Source: Microbacteriaceae bacterium VKM Ac-2855 | GTDB taxonomy: Bacteria > Actinomycetota > Actinomycetes > Actinomycetales > Microbacteriaceae | Reading direction: 5' to 3' | NCBI GenBank assembly: GCA_013204985.1 | Contig: JABMLG010000002.1 | Span: forward strand, 248,001 to 312,000 | DNA length: 64,000 nt | Shown: positions 8,644 to 16,655 of the stretch, one piece after another | Position numbering within the stretch: the stretch's first letter is position 1 | Layout: every line of letters begins with the position of its first letter | Position numbers and translations under genes: made by a program | The notes under the pieces: generated by a model | Databases searched by the model: none | What the model saw: only the letters and a program-made list of their open reading frames with translations | Told to the model about the DNA's origin: nothing

Positions 8644-9573
8644 TCACTCGCCCGGCGCGGAGGTCGGAGGCGCCGATCCAGTCGGTGCGGGCGTGGGCGC
8701 CGCCGGCGCCGGCGCAGCAGCGCGCCGGCGGGCCGCACGCCGCAACGCCAGCGCGAGAACCACGGCGATGACCGCGAGCGGAAGCAGCCAGGGCAGGAGA
8801 ACGCCGAGGACCACCAGGAACCCCGAGGCCGCGGCGACGAGAGCGGTCCAGCCGGCGGCGAGGCCCTGCCAGAAGTCTTGCGGCCCGGAGCCGACGACGG
8901 TGCCCGGAGCCACCAGGTCGACGGTCAGCGTCGACATCGCCACCTGCTCGCCGAGGGCCGCGCGCTGAGCGGCGAGCGCATCCAGGTCGGCTTGCCGGGT
9001 CGACAGGCTCGACTCGATCTCGATGAGGTCCGCGGTCGACGTCGCCTGGGCGAGAAGTGCCTGCAGCCGATCGACCGATGCCTGCAATGCGGCGATCCGT
9101 GCGTCGAGGTCGGTGACGCTCGCCGTGACGTCGTTCGCCGACACCGAGACCGAGACCGGGTCGCCGAGTGCTTCCAGCTGGTCGAGCGCCTGGTCGAGCT
9201 CGTCGGCCGGGATCCGGAGGGTGAGCGAGGCGCGGGCGGCGATGGTTCCGTCGGCGCTCTGCTCGGTGCGATCGTCGACCCTCCCTCCCGCAGCGGTGGC
9301 GATCCGGGTCGCTTCATCGGCGGCGTCGGCCGGATCCGGCACGGTGATGGTCGCGTAGCCGGTCTGCACGACCTGCCGCTCGCCCTCGGCGACGGTGGTC
9401 GATCCGTCCGCGCGGGCTTCGTCGGGAGCGGCACCACTGCCAGCCTCGGAACCACCCATCGGCGCCTCGACCGAATCCGAGCTGGACTGGTTCGAGGCCG
9501 TACATCCCGCCAGGCCGATCGCCGCGGCGAACAGCAACGCGGCGACGGCTGTGAGTCTCGATGATCTGCTCAT
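8644..9573 (-). CDS. DUF4349-type lipoprotein with C-terminal membrane segment (309 aa)
   Basis: Cell-surface protein of unknown function. A lipoprotein signal peptide is visible: MSRSSRLTAVAALLFAAAIG followed by the lipobox LAGC. The middle part contains an ATITV...ADEATRIATAAGGRV domain and a coiled-coil of alternating Leu/Ala/Asp heptads (DLDARIAALQASVDRLQALL), followed by a transmembrane segment (VVLGVLLPWLLPLAVIAVVL), a basic cluster and an Ala/Pro-rich tail. This order is that of DUF4349 proteins. Start ATG 9573 is preferred over 9600 because TACCGT lies six bases upstream and the signal peptide then begins correctly. Confidence 0.82.
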   Translation of the reverse strand: MSRSSRLTAVAALLFAAAIGLAGCTASNQSSSDSVEAPMGGSEAGSGAAPDEARADGSTTVAEGERQVVQTGYATITVPDPADAADEATRIATAAGGRVDDRTEQSADGTIAARASLTLRIPADELDQALDQLEALGDPVSVSVSANDVTASVTDLDARIAALQASVDRLQALLAQATSTADLIEIESSLSTRQADLDALAAQRAALGEQVAMSTLTVDLVAPGTVVGSGPQDFWQGLAAGWTALVAAASGFLVVLGVLLPWLLPLAVIAVVLALALRRAARRRAAAPAPAAPTPAPTGSAPPTSAPGE

Positions 9574-9579
9574 GCCGTC

Positions 9580-9585
9580 ACGGTA
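9580..9585 (-). promoter_or_regulatory. -10 element of the DUF4349 lipoprotein gene
   Basis: TACCGT, six bases, ATG 9573: leaderless arrangement. Confidence 0.5.
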
Positions 9586-9768
9586 GGCCGATGCCGTCAC
9601 CCGGCGCCGGGTCGATCTCTGGGAGTTCGGTCACAATCAGATGTCGGCGAGGGGCGCCGCAATAGCATCGGAAGCGGCCGCGGCACCGTCCGGAGCATCA
9701 GCTCGGCGGTGCCGCTTCCATTTCAGACCACGCCGGGCTGCGGGCCCGGCACGTACGGAGGAGGTCAT

Positions 9769-9984
9769 ATGGGATTCGTGGATGACGCGAAAGACGCCCT
9801 GCACGCAACCGGCAAGAAGATCGGCGAAGCCGTCGACGATGCCAAGGAGCGAGTCTCCGACAAAGCCGACGAGCTGAAAGCTGACGCCGAGGTCAAGAAG
9901 GCCGAAGCCGACGTGAAGAAGGCCGAAGCCGAGCGCGAATCGACGCAGGCGAAGAACGAGTACAAGGAGGAGCTGCGCAACTAG
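9769..9984 (+). CDS. Small highly charged helical protein (71 aa), CsbD/LEA-like
   Basis: No enzyme motif. The sequence is almost entirely Lys, Glu, Asp and Ala in helix-forming order, with near-repeats AEVKKAEADVKKAEAE, resembling small stress or desiccation proteins; a relation to CsbD or LEA proteins is inference from composition only. ATG 9769 follows a strong ribosome binding site (GGAGGAGGT, spacing about six), which argues for high expression. A strong terminator follows 18 bases after the stop. Confidence 0.72.
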   Translation: MGFVDDAKDALHATGKKIGEAVDDAKERVSDKADELKADAEVKKAEADVKKAEAERESTQAKNEYKEELRN

Positions 9985-10001
9985 CGGAGCCCCCTGAGCC
10001 G

Positions 10002-10034
10002 AAAGGCCCGCCGTCTCTGAGACGGCGGGCCTTT
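10002..10034 (+). terminator. Rho-independent terminator of the small charged protein gene
   Basis: Perfect 15-bp stem (10002-10016 pairs with 10020-10034) with a CTG loop; the A-rich left end and T-rich right end (AAA...TTT) make it functional on both strands. Confidence 0.88.
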
Positions 10035-10044
10035 CTGCGTACAC

Positions 10045-10085
10045 GGGTTGTCACTCCGTCCCGCGTGGGGACGGAGTGACAACCC
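10045..10085. repeat. Dispersed hairpin, family 1, copy 1
   Basis: 18-bp perfect arms (10045-10062 and 10068-10085; core GTTGTCACTCCGTCCC) around a five-base loop. It sits between convergent genes, five bases beyond the stop of the M28 peptidase gene, and probably terminates that gene. Related copies at 31896, 58268 and 60789. Confidence 0.85.
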
Positions 10086-10090
10086 ACTGG

Positions 10091-11797
10091 TCAGGCCTTG
10101 CGGCGTCGCAGCGTCGTCAGGAGCAACGCTCCGACGCCGGCTGCGACGAGCAGACCGCCGACTCCGAGCGGCAGCGATGCATCCGCACCGGTCGCGGCGA
10201 GAGTGCGCGGCGGCTTGGCAGCGGCGGGTGCCGGTACGGCCGTGGCGGTCGCGGTCGGCGTTGCGGTCGCGGTCGGCGTAGCCGTTGCGGTCGGCGTTGC
10301 GGTGGGGGTCGGGGTCGTGGGAGGCAGCACGCCGTTGATGGACGAAGTGTCCATCGCGAACTTCGCCGTCACGAACGCGATCGCCTTCGAGGTGATCCCG
10401 AGCGCTTCCTGGTTGATGTTGTCGATGTCGTCACCGGCCGAGTGGTAGTTCGGATCCTGCGTGATGCCGGCGGTGCCGCCGAACAAGGCGACCTGCTCGG
10501 CCGTCTTCACCTCGTCCGCGCCGGTGAACAGACCGGAAGCGGGGATGCCGGCCGAGATGAAGCCGTCGTAGTCGCTCCGGCCGTCGAAGGCGGTGTCGAT
10601 CCAGGGCTGCCCGATCGAATCGAAGTAGTCGGTGAACGCCGCCTCGGTCGCGATGGATCCCTCGGGAACTTCGACCGGGGCCTCATAGGTCGACTCGTTC
10701 GCGTCGTACACCGAGATCACGTAGTTCGGCGAGGCGACCATGTCGAAGTTGAGGTAGGTCGCGATCTTCGCCGCATCCTCCTCCGACAGCTCGTCGACGT
10801 AGGTGTAGGAGCCGACCAGGCCGACCTCCTCCGCACCCCACCACGCGAAGCGGACGGCGTTGTTGATCTCGCCGTTGGCACCGAGCTGCACGGCCGTCTC
10901 GAGGAGGGCCGCGGATCCGCTGCCGTTGTCGTTGATGCCGGGTCCTTCGGGCACGCTGTCGAGGTGCGCGCCGAGCATCACGACGTTGTCGTGGTTGCCG
11001 GTCGTGGTCTCGGCGAGGATGTTGAAGGTCTTCACCAGCTCGGATTCGCCCTGCACGTCGACCGTCGCGGTGACCGGTCCCTGCGCGATGGCGGCCACCA
11101 GCTCCGCACCCTCGTCGGGGGTGAAGCCGACCGAGGGGATCAAACCCTCTTCGGGCTGGCCGAGCGTGCCGTTGAGCGCCTCGTCGCCGACCTCGGAGTT
11201 GTTGTAGATGAACACGGCCGAGGCTCCGGCCTCGCCGGCGGCGATCGACTTCTCGGCGAACGAGCAGGTGCCCCGGCTGACGACCGCGATCGTGCCGGTC
11301 AGGTCGGCGCCGTCGTAGGCGTCGACGGTGCACGCCAGCGGGTCCAGCGCCGGTACGACGAGCTCGCCCGTCACGCCGCCCACTGCGGTGGAGGGGCTGA
11401 ACGACATCACGATGCCGGCATCGAGCGGGGTGCCGCTGGGGATCTCCAGCGAGTAGTCGCCCGGGGTGTAGACCCAGGTCTCGAAGTCCTGCCGGGTCGG
11501 CGTGTAGCCGGCGGCGGTGAGGGTCGACTCGACGTATTCGGCGCTCGCTTCGTAGCCCGACGTGCCCGCGGCGCGATTGCCGTTGTTCGCATCGGCGACG
11601 TCCTGCAGCGCCTGCAAGTGCGTCGTGATGCCCTCCGCCGTCACGGCCTCGGCGAACGCCGACGGCTCGACCGCGGATGCGCTCGGCGCGAACGCCATGC
11701 CGGCGACCAGCACGCCGACACCGATCGTGGTGCCGGAGGCGATCAGTCGGCCGCGCCGGCCGGGAGCGGAGGACTTCGTGTGTGTGGATCTGACCAC
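10091..11797 (-). CDS. Secreted, sortase-anchored M28 family aminopeptidase (568 aa)
   Basis: Extracellular zinc peptidase releasing N-terminal amino acids. Order: basic N-terminus and signal peptide ending ASA (about residue 45), a PA-type insert (GTCSFAEKSIAAGEAGASAVFIYNN), then the M28 metal site: GAHLDSV (His, Asp), NDNGSG (Asp), WWGAEEVG (Glu), NFDMV (Asp) and YHSAGDD (His). The C-terminus has a Thr-Pro-Ala repeat, then LAATG, a hydrophobic segment and RRRKA: an LAXTG signal for a class E sortase. Start GTG 11797 is preceded by GAAGGG; an in-frame ATG at 11881 would bury the signal peptide. A vacuolar aminopeptidase-like, Leu/Lys-specific activity is possible but not shown. Confidence 0.88.
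   Translation of the reverse strand: MVRSTHTKSSAPGRRGRLIASGTTIGVGVLVAGMAFAPSASAVEPSAFAEAVTAEGITTHLQALQDVADANNGNRAAGTSGYEASAEYVESTLTAAGYTPTRQDFETWVYTPGDYSLEIPSGTPLDAGIVMSFSPSTAVGGVTGELVVPALDPLACTVDAYDGADLTGTIAVVSRGTCSFAEKSIAAGEAGASAVFIYNNSEVGDEALNGTLGQPEEGLIPSVGFTPDEGAELVAAIAQGPVTATVDVQGESELVKTFNILAETTTGNHDNVVMLGAHLDSVPEGPGINDNGSGSAALLETAVQLGANGEINNAVRFAWWGAEEVGLVGSYTYVDELSEEDAAKIATYLNFDMVASPNYVISVYDANESTYEAPVEVPEGSIATEAAFTDYFDSIGQPWIDTAFDGRSDYDGFISAGIPASGLFTGADEVKTAEQVALFGGTAGITQDPNYHSAGDDIDNINQEALGITSKAIAFVTAKFAMDTSSINGVLPPTTPTPTATPTATATPTATATPTATATAVPAPAAAKPPRTLAATGADASLPLGVGGLLVAAGVGALLLTTLRRRKA
10236..10318. repeat. In-frame tandem repeat coding Thr-Pro-Ala linker
   Basis: Repeated GCGGTCGCGGTCGGCGT-like units encode the TPTATATPTATA spacer that would span the cell wall between peptidase and anchor. 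Confidence 0.7.
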
Positions 11798-11957
11798 GGG
11801 GTGTTTCCCTTCGTCGGTTTCGGGACGAGGAGACCAGGGCGACGGCATCGTTGCCGTGGCTGAGAAATCGGTCACCTTCACCGAGGCTATGGACAGCTCA
11901 GTGTCACCGAAAGCCAGGGTTCGCAGATTAAACGTCCCCGAAACACGGACACGCTCG

Positions 11958-12707
11958 TCAGTCGCGCGATGACGCCTCGGACGTCGTCAGGGGAGACTCC
12001 GCCCACTCGCGCAGCATCGCGAGGGTCGCGGCCGGCCGATCCCGGTGCGGCCCGTGACCGGCACCCGCGACCGGGGCGTAGCGGATGCGCGGATTGGCGC
12101 GAAGCAGCTCGGCGGCGAGGGCGGTGCCGATGAAGGTGAAGACCGCGGGATCCCCGGCGAGGACCAGCGTCGGCACGGAGATCGCGGCGGCGTCCGTGCG
12201 GAGGTCCCACGGATCGTTCTGGTCAAGGGTGGCGGCGACCGCTCCGGCATCGGCGGCCTGCGCGGCGGCGACCTTCTCACGTCGATCGCGCTCGTGCCAG
12301 TGCGGCTTCTCGGCCGCGAGCGACGCATCCGTGGCGGTGAGGTCGTCGAGCTCGCCGGCACGGACCTCCGCGCGGATCTCGTCGGGAAGGTGCAGCACCG
12401 GATCGAGCAGTGCGAGTCGGCGCGCCCAGCCGGCGTCTCTCGCGGACGCCCGCACGGCGATGGCGCCGCCAAGGGAGTGCCCGACCACGAGGTCCCACGT
12501 GCCGTTCGGGGGACGCAGGGCGAGCGCGTCGTCGGCGTAGGCGTCGTGGCGGTAGTCGGCGCGCCGGATGCCGGAGGCGTGACCGCGGAGATCGGGCGCG
12601 GTGACCTGCCATCCCGCGGCCGTGAGCTCGTCGCGGATGCGCCACCAGGTGGCTGCGGAGCCGGCGAGGCCGTGCAGAAGCAGTGCGGTACCCGGCTCAG
12701 ACGTCAT
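11958..12707 (-). CDS. Alpha/beta hydrolase (249 aa)
   Basis: Probable esterase or lipase-like hydrolase. LLLHGLAGSAATW gives the oxyanion HG, GHSLGG the nucleophile elbow (Ser near residue 97), VLAGDPA precedes the acid region and GAGHGPHRDRP carries the catalytic His. Length is normal for the family. The substrate cannot be told from sequence. It starts at ATG 12707 with TAGCCT six bases upstream, implying its own leaderless transcript. Confidence 0.87.
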   Translation of the reverse strand: MTSEPGTALLLHGLAGSAATWWRIRDELTAAGWQVTAPDLRGHASGIRRADYRHDAYADDALALRPPNGTWDLVVGHSLGGAIAVRASARDAGWARRLALLDPVLHLPDEIRAEVRAGELDDLTATDASLAAEKPHWHERDRREKVAAAQAADAGAVAATLDQNDPWDLRTDAAAISVPTLVLAGDPAVFTFIGTALAAELLRANPRIRYAPVAGAGHGPHRDRPAATLAMLREWAESPLTTSEASSRD

Positions 12708-12713
12708 CGCCCC

Positions 12714-12719
12714 AGGCTA
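12714..12719 (-). promoter_or_regulatory. -10 element of the alpha/beta hydrolase gene
   Basis: TAGCCT, six bases, ATG 12707. Confidence 0.55.
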
Positions 12720-12815
12720 AGCGGGCGTGATCGGGAGACTCCGCATCGGCGGAGTCGATGGCTGGATGCGGCGGTCGCGAGGCAGGAATTCGGCGGCGTC
12801 AGGAAATCGGCGGCG

Positions 12816-13640
12816 TCAGTCGAGCTCGGGATCGCGACCGGTTCGCCCGCCGGTCTCGAGCGCTGCGATCGCATCGAGATCGCCGCCGTCGAGTTCGAAT
12901 CCGAAGACATCGATGTTGGCGCGGATGCGCTCCGGCGTCACCGATTTGGGGATCACCACGACCCCCATCTGCAGGTGCCAACGGATCACGACCTGCGCGG
13001 GCGAGACGCCGTGCTTCGCGGCGATCCGCAGCAGGGTCGGTTCCTCCAGCAGCCGGCCGCGGGCGAGGGGCGACCACGCCTCGGTGAGGATGTCGTGTGC
13101 TTCGTCGAATTCGCGCAGCTCCTGTTGCGGCAGTCGTGGGTGCAGCTCCACCTGGTTCAGCACCGGCACGACGTCGGTCTCGAGCAGGAGGCGCTCCAGG
13201 TGCGGGATCGCGAAGTTCGAGACGCCGATCGAACGCGCTCGCCCCTCGGTACGGATCCGCTCGAGGGCGCGATAGGTCTCCACGTACCGGTCGCGCGACG
13301 GGATCGGCCAGTGCACCAGGTAGAGGTCGACCTGCTCGAGTCCGAGCAGAGCGAGACTGCGATCGAAGGCACGCAGCGTCGCGTCGAAACCGTGGTCGTC
13401 GTTCCAGACCTTGGTGGTGACGAAGACCTTGTCGCGCTCGAGACCGCTCGAGCGGATGCCGTCACCGACACCCTTCTCATTGCCGTACAGGGCCGCGGTG
13501 TCGATGTGTCGGTAGCCCGCCTCCAACGCGACGCGCACGCAGTCGGCCGCCTCCGCATCCGGGATCTTGTAGACACCGAGCCCGAGCTGCGGGATCGTGC
13601 GGCCGTCGTTGAGAGCGAGCAGGGGAACAGGAGGCGTCAT
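12816..13640 (-). CDS. Aldo/keto reductase (274 aa)
   Basis: NADPH-dependent reductase of the 2,5-diketo-D-gluconate reductase group. The active-site tetrad is seen as GYRHIDTAALYGNE (Asp, Tyr), TTKVWNDDHG (Lys) and LVHWPIP (His). SIGVSNF and LNQVELHP follow, and VVVIPKSVTPERIRAN is the NADPH 2'-phosphate-binding signature. Full length. The GGAGG just before ATG 13640 is a ribosome binding site, but CAGGAT six bases upstream could equally be a -10 element. The substrate is unknown. Confidence 0.93.
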   Translation of the reverse strand: MTPPVPLLALNDGRTIPQLGLGVYKIPDAEAADCVRVALEAGYRHIDTAALYGNEKGVGDGIRSSGLERDKVFVTTKVWNDDHGFDATLRAFDRSLALLGLEQVDLYLVHWPIPSRDRYVETYRALERIRTEGRARSIGVSNFAIPHLERLLLETDVVPVLNQVELHPRLPQQELREFDEAHDILTEAWSPLARGRLLEEPTLLRIAAKHGVSPAQVVIRWHLQMGVVVIPKSVTPERIRANIDVFGFELDGGDLDAIAALETGGRTGRDPELD

Positions 13641-13677
13641 GCCTCCATCCTGCCTCGCCCGCGGCCGACGAGCTCGC

Positions 13678-14226
13678 CTACAGCTGCCAGCCCAGTTCGC
13701 CGTTGGGGCCGAGATCGACGGCGTCCTCGATCAACGCCGCCATCCCCGCGACTCCGAAGAGCGTGCGGTAGTCGGGCTCCTGACCGCGAGGATCGCGACG
13801 GAGGCGCTGCATGGTGATGTACACGTCGTGCGAGGGCAGCAGGCCCTCGACGTGATCGCGCTCGGTGTGCTTCCACAGGTGCTGACTCGGTTGGCGCACG
13901 GTGCCGAGCCCGTGCCAGAGCGAGCCGGTCTCGAGGAGCACCACGGTCGCCGCGGCCGAACCGATCGCGGTCTCGGCGTGCGCGGTCAGCTGCCAGCCGA
14001 AGCCGAGGTGGTGCAGTCGCACGAGCGTGGGCCCGCGCCAGGGCAGGCTCGCCGAGTCCAGCTGGAAATACGCGGGATGCGGGCGGTAGGAGCTCTCCCA
14101 GAGAGCGGCGGCCAGCTCGGCGCACCACTCCGGTTGGTCGGGCTCCTCCCACGGTGCTGACGCCGGGGTCACGGAAGCCTGTTGGTGCACGCGCACCAGC
14201 TCCAAAGCGTCATCGCGCAACGTCAT
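13678..14226 (-). CDS. Hypothetical protein (182 aa)
   Basis: Not recognised. No signal peptide or membrane segment; the sequence is rich in aromatic residues (W, H, Y) and contains LHHLGFGWQLTAHAETAIG and RDPRGQEPDYRTLFGVAGM. Start ATG 14226 is preferred because AGGTGG lies five bases upstream; in-frame ATGs at 14256 and 14421 lack a good site. It runs divergent from the unknown gene at 14408; the shared intergenic region must hold both promoters. Confidence 0.6.
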   Translation of the reverse strand: MTLRDDALELVRVHQQASVTPASAPWEEPDQPEWCAELAAALWESSYRPHPAYFQLDSASLPWRGPTLVRLHHLGFGWQLTAHAETAIGSAAATVVLLETGSLWHGLGTVRQPSQHLWKHTERDHVEGLLPSHDVYITMQRLRRDPRGQEPDYRTLFGVAGMAALIEDAVDLGPNGELGWQL

Positions 14227-14407
14227 CCCGACCACCTCTGAACCCGTATCCCCCATGGACAGTGCCCGTACCCGCGAGCTTAGGGGGAGCGCGCACCCGG
14301 TTTCCAGGGGGTGATTCGGTACCCACAGCGGATGCGATGGGTCGGATGCCCGGACCACCCGCGAACGGGGGTATTCGATGTCGGAGGTCGATGCGACAGT
14401 TCCGACC

Positions 14408-14839
14408 ATGGAAACGATCACCCCTTCAGCACAGTTCTTCCTCGACCACGTCTTCGCTCAGGCTCTCGTGGGTCTCGGCGCGACGGCCGCCGCCCGAACC
14501 CGCCGGGTGCAGCAGCACATCCGCGCGTTCGTCGACAGCCACGGATCGGCCGTGATGTGCGCCCACCAGCTCACCGAGCACGAGCTCGAGAAAGAGCTCG
14601 ACACTGTCGGCGCGGCAGCACGGGTACTCGCGCCGGTCGACCTGTTCGTGCTCCTCGAGCGCTACGCCGAGCCGACGAATCTGCTGCCGGATCGTCTTGA
14701 CGCCTCCCGGCAGGTGCAGGTGCTGAGCGATCTGACGGCCCGCCTGATCCGCGGCTACGACTGGGGCGACATCGCCTGCGAGGCCCTCGAGCTCCGATCC
14801 GCGATCACCCGGATGCGCGCTGCGCAGAGGCGGCGCTGA
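14408..14839 (+). CDS. Hypothetical helical protein (143 aa)
   Basis: Not recognised. Predicted all-helical and soluble, with Arg-rich ends (ARTRRVQQHIRAF; RMRAAQRRR). ATG 14408 is preceded at seven bases by GACAGT, a weak -10; the in-frame ATG at 14378 with GGGGG upstream is the alternative and would add ten residues. It ends nine bases before the end of the convergent MFS gene. It shares no motif with the divergent unknown gene at 14226. Confidence 0.5.
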   Translation: METITPSAQFFLDHVFAQALVGLGATAAARTRRVQQHIRAFVDSHGSAVMCAHQLTEHELEKELDTVGAAARVLAPVDLFVLLERYAEPTNLLPDRLDASRQVQVLSDLTARLIRGYDWGDIACEALELRSAITRMRAAQRRR

Positions 14840-14847
14840 TGCGCGGG

Positions 14848-16053
14848 TCAGCTCGGTACGTCGACCGGTTCCGTGTCCGGCAGCGGCGACGCGTCGCGAC
14901 CGCGCAGGTCGGGGTGCCAACGCCGGCCGAGGGCGGGTACGACGAAGCCGACCGCCGCGAAGCAGGCCGCGACCGCGATCGCGGCGGTGGGGCCGCTCTG
15001 ATCGATCAGCACACCGGCGATGGCCGAGCCGAGTGCGGCGCCGATCAGTTGGCCGGTACCGACCCAGCCGTACGCCTCGGCCGTGTCCGAGAACTTCACG
15101 CTCGCCGCGACGATCGTGAACAGAGCGGCGAGGGCCGGGGCGATTCCGACGCCCGCGATGAACAGGGTGGCCAGCAGCCACCAGAAGTTGGTCGAGATGA
15201 CGGCGAGCGCCATCCCCACGGTGACGATGAACATCCGTCGCGCGGTCGCCCACGGGCCGATCGGGATGTGGCCGAGGGTGAGCCCACCGACCAGGGAGCC
15301 CACGGCGAAGACGGCGAGGACGTAGCCCGAGTCGGGGCCGCCGTGGCCGAAGATCGCCACGACACCGGCTTCCACCGCGGCACAGGCGCCCACGAGCAGG
15401 AAGCCCACCACGGTCGCCAGCAGCACGGGTGGTTTGGTGAGCACCGCGCCCAGCTTGCGCTTGGAGCGGGGGATCCGTACCCGACCGACCTCCGGCGAGG
15501 CGATGAACCAGATGCCGCCGCCGACCAGGAACAGTGCTGCAAGGAGGATGCCCGCGACGGTGGAGATCTGGATGGAGACGAAGGTGGTGATCACGGGGCC
15601 GAGCACCCAGATGATCTCCTGCGCCGAGGCATCGAGCGAGAACAGCGGAGTCAGCTGCGAGCTCGTGACCATCTTCGGGTAGATCGTGCGGACGGCGGGC
15701 TGCACGGGCGGCATGCTGAGTCCGGCGACGAAGCCGATCACGACGAACTGCCAGATCTCGAGCGGGAGCACCGCCATCGCGATGATCGCGATCGAACAGA
15801 TGATCAGCGTGATGGTGAGCACTTGGCGCATCCCGAGCCGACCCATCAGGCGGCTGGTGAGCGGGCCCGCGATCGCCTGGCCGATCGACATCGCACCGAG
15901 CACCAGCCCGGCCGCGGCGTACGAATCGTGCACCCGCTCGACGTGCAGCAGGAAGGCCAGCGAAAGCATCCCGAACGGGAAGCGCGCAGTGAGCTGCGCC
16001 GCGATGATCCGGCCCACGCCGGGCGACTTCAGGAGTTCGGTGTAGCTGCCCAC
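14848..16053 (-). CDS. MFS transporter (401 aa)
   Basis: Cytoplasmic-membrane secondary transporter with about twelve hydrophobic segments in two halves split by a charged loop (EVGRVRIPRSKRKLG). AAAGLVLGAMSIGQAIAGPL and RLMGRLGMRQVL form the family's signature after the second helix. It resembles drug-efflux-type MFS proteins; the substrate is unknown. Starts at GTG 16053 with TACACT six bases upstream (leaderless). Confidence 0.87.
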   Translation of the reverse strand: MGSYTELLKSPGVGRIIAAQLTARFPFGMLSLAFLLHVERVHDSYAAAGLVLGAMSIGQAIAGPLTSRLMGRLGMRQVLTITLIICSIAIIAMAVLPLEIWQFVVIGFVAGLSMPPVQPAVRTIYPKMVTSSQLTPLFSLDASAQEIIWVLGPVITTFVSIQISTVAGILLAALFLVGGGIWFIASPEVGRVRIPRSKRKLGAVLTKPPVLLATVVGFLLVGACAAVEAGVVAIFGHGGPDSGYVLAVFAVGSLVGGLTLGHIPIGPWATARRMFIVTVGMALAVISTNFWWLLATLFIAGVGIAPALAALFTIVAASVKFSDTAEAYGWVGTGQLIGAALGSAIAGVLIDQSGPTAAIAVAACFAAVGFVVPALGRRWHPDLRGRDASPLPDTEPVDVPS

Positions 16054-16059
16054 CGAGCG

Positions 16060-16065
16060 AGTGTA
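16060..16065 (-). promoter_or_regulatory. -10 element of the MFS gene
   Basis: TACACT, six bases, GTG 16053. Confidence 0.55.
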
Positions 16066-16100
16066 GCGGGGCGTCGCGGCCGGGTGGGGGGACGCCGCTG

Positions 16101-16388
16101 ATGGCGATCAGCAGGATTATGTATTACGATAACGGCGTCGCCGTGCACGAATCTTCTCTGAAGCACGGCGTCAAACCCTCGGATGCAATATTCGTCGTCA
16201 GGAGCTTCATCGAGGCGATCGATCTCGACGCTGGTGAGCCGAGTAGGCAGATCCGCATCGGATTCACGTCATCCGGAGATCTGATAGAGATCGTGGTCCT
16301 GACATTCGACAGCAAACGTCAGATGGTGATTCACGCGATGCCTGCGCGACGTCACCTGAGGAGCAGAATCGGTCAGAAAGGTCTGTGA
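16101..16388 (+). CDS. Putative toxin of a toxin-antitoxin pair (95 aa)
   Basis: Small basic protein ending VIHAMPARRHLRSRIG, a motif seen in short RelE/BrnT-like proteins that precede ribbon-helix-helix antitoxins. Base composition is clearly AT-richer than the neighbours (runs such as ATTATGTATTACGATAA), suggesting acquisition. It overlaps the next start codon (TGATG). ATG 16119 is a possible alternative start. Function is inferred from size, motif and partner; toxicity is not shown. Confidence 0.62.
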   Translation: MAISRIMYYDNGVAVHESSLKHGVKPSDAIFVVRSFIEAIDLDAGEPSRQIRIGFTSSGDLIEIVVLTFDSKRQMVIHAMPARRHLRSRIGQKGL

Positions 16389-16651
16389 TGGAACTCAACG
16401 AAACGATCAACGGCGTGCCTGTTACGGAAGATCAGATCGAGACGTGGGTCGCGGAGGCGGAGTGCGGTTACGACATCGACGAACTACGGCGGCGCGGTCG
16501 GCCTCGGATGGGCACCGGTGTCGCTCGCGTCACCACCCTTCGCCTCGATCCGGAACTCGAAGCGGCACTGGATGAACGCGCCTCCCGGGACCACCTGTCG
16601 CGAAGCGATGTGATGCGCGACGCGTTACGAGCGTGGTTGAGAAGCGCGTAG
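16388..16651 (+). CDS. Ribbon-helix-helix antitoxin-like DNA-binding protein (87 aa)
   Basis: The C-terminal half, RVTTLRLDPELEAALDERASRDHLSRSDVMRDALRAWL, is a CopG/MetJ-type ribbon-helix-helix: beta strand, helix, SRSD turn, helix. The N-terminus (NGVPVTEDQIETWVAEAE, then RRRGRPRMG) is the usual toxin-binding and linker region of antitoxins in this arrangement. The toxin-first order suggests the RHH protein autoregulates the pair. ATG 16388 shares bases with the toxin stop; GTG 16385 is an alternative. Confidence 0.72.
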   Translation: MELNETINGVPVTEDQIETWVAEAECGYDIDELRRRGRPRMGTGVARVTTLRLDPELEAALDERASRDHLSRSDVMRDALRAWLRSA

Positions 16652-16655
16652 CGGC

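Noticed and set aside
14839-16101. 420-codon plus-strand open frame opposite the MFS transporter
   Set aside because: Shadow frame full of Asp/Arg/His/Gln; the minus strand encodes clear transmembrane helices.
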